NCBI GenBank assembly: GCA_027487575.1
Contig: JAIYDJ010000117.1
Span: 1-63,666, forward strand
Length of the DNA: 63,666 nt
From: Rhodobacter sp.
GTDB lineage: Bacteria; Pseudomonadota; Alphaproteobacteria; Rhodobacterales; Rhodobacteraceae
Direction: 5' to 3'
A program made the translations under genes and the position numbers. Below the pieces are notes generated by a model. The model was not told where the DNA came from, ran no database searches, and saw only the letters and a program-made list of their open reading frames with translations. This document shows, piece by piece, positions 63,126 through 63,666 of this stretch. Positions within the stretch are counted from its first letter, which is position 1. Every line of letters begins with the position of its first letter.

Positions 63126-63666
63126 ATGAACAAGATCTTTCCTGACGCCCGCGCGGCGCTGGACGGGCTGCTGTTTGACGGCATGCTGATCGCCAGTGGC
63201 GGTTTCGGCCTGTGCGGCATTCCCGAGCTTTTGATTGCGGCGATCCGGGATGCGGGCACGAAAGGGCTGACCGTGGCGTCGAACAACGCGGGTGTCGACG
63301 GGTTCGGTCTGGGCGTCCTGCTGGAAACCCGGCAGGTTAGGAAGATGATCTCGTCCTACGTGGGCGAAAACGCCGAATTCATGCGACAGTACCTGTCGGG
63401 CGAACTGGAGCTGGAGTTCAACCCGCAAGGCACGCTGGCTGAACGGATGCGCGCGGGCGGGGCCGGCATCCCCGGCTTCTTCACCCGGACCGGCGTGGGC
63501 ACGGTGATCGCCGAGGGCAAGCAGCATCAGGATTTCGACGGCAAGACCTATATCCTGGAACGCGGGATCGTGGCCGACCTGTCGATCGTCAAGGCCTGGA
63601 AGGCCGATCCGTCGGGCAACCTCGTGTTCCGCAAGACCGCCCGCAACTTCAACCCGCCCGCCGCGA
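63126..63666 (+). CDS. scoA: 3-oxoacid CoA-transferase subunit A (partial, runs off the window)
   Basis: The first 180 residues of the alpha subunit. [38 protein letters not shown] holds the CoA-transferase family I GGFG motif, and [30 protein letters not shown] is the conserved next block. With a B subunit (expected just beyond the edge) it moves CoA from succinyl-CoA to acetoacetate. Start ATG follows GGGGT. The 3' end is truncated by the window. Confidence 0.92.
   Translation, partial: MNKIFPDARAALDGLLFDGMLIASGGFGLCGIPELLIAAIRDAGTKGLTVASNNAGVDGFGLGVLLETRQVRKMISSYVGENAEFMRQYLSGELELEFNPQGTLAERMRAGGAGIPGFFTRTGVGTVIAEGKQHQDFDGKTYILERGIVADLSIVKAWKADPSGNLVFRKTARNFNPPAA

Overview
The window is GC-rich (mostly mid-60s percent by eye) and gene-dense, and reads as a chromosomal segment of a Rhodobacterales alphaproteobacterium (Rhodobacter/Paracoccus-like). 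Supporting signs are the ctaC-ctaB-(small ORF)-ctaG-ctaE-SURF1-thrC-M16 peptidase order, an alphaproteobacterial tRNA-His (no encoded G-1, A73), a SelD fused to a FAD oxidoreductase, MmcB, an LdtR-like MarR regulator, and a ribE-ribB-ribH-nusB run. I see no rRNA, CRISPR array, prophage or plasmid origin.

Left end (1-11.7 kb): a probable IS21-type end abuts and replaces the C-terminus of a FAD monooxygenase whose promoter carries two GGAC/GTCC dyads. Then come tRNA-Met, a translationally overlapping cassette of a DUF4173 membrane protein with an OmpR-type two-component system, a lone hydantoinase A subunit, sigma-54, and the SelD fusion. The selenophosphate made by SelD can feed MnmH (tRNA 2-selenouridine synthase) encoded at 18.3 kb, so the window holds both dedicated steps of tRNA selenation.

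11.7-24.6 kb: flavin-reductase-like protein, GNAT and EcsC proteins. Next is a compact extracytoplasmic protease module: a secreted caspase-like protein, 13 bp later a secreted chymotrypsin-fold zymogen, and a convergent secreted beta-domain protein. Then come an ArgE-like deacetylase, mnmH, an orphan small gene in lower-GC DNA, the methylthioadenosine salvage pair mtnP-apt, a DHFR-fold reductase, a FAD-linked oxidase and a periplasmic MBL-fold protein.

24.7-32.1 kb (minus strand): the cytochrome aa3 oxidase subunit and assembly operon followed by thrC, an M16 peptidase and a GNAT gene, several joined by ATGA overlaps.

32.3-44.2 kb: tldD, a small membrane protein, tex, and a complete xylose regulon (xylFHGBA with divergent ROK repressor xylR) using a half-size ABC ATPase.

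44.2-51.6 kb: two DUF2382 stress proteins, tRNA-His, small conserved genes (GNAT, DUF6324-like, MmcB), and the riboflavin operon ribE-orf-ribB-ribH-nusB followed by a META-domain lipoprotein-like gene. The RibA half of the RibB protein lacks the zinc cysteines.

51.7-63.7 kb: a capsule export/initiation trio (KpsS, Wza/KpsD-like lipoprotein, KpsC), LdtR-like regulator, SdhE, aspartate aminotransferase, VOC protein, an aminotransferase plus glutamine-synthetase-like pair likely for amine catabolism, a GAF protein, tRNA-Leu(UAA), and the start of a 3-oxoacid CoA-transferase A subunit cut by the window edge.
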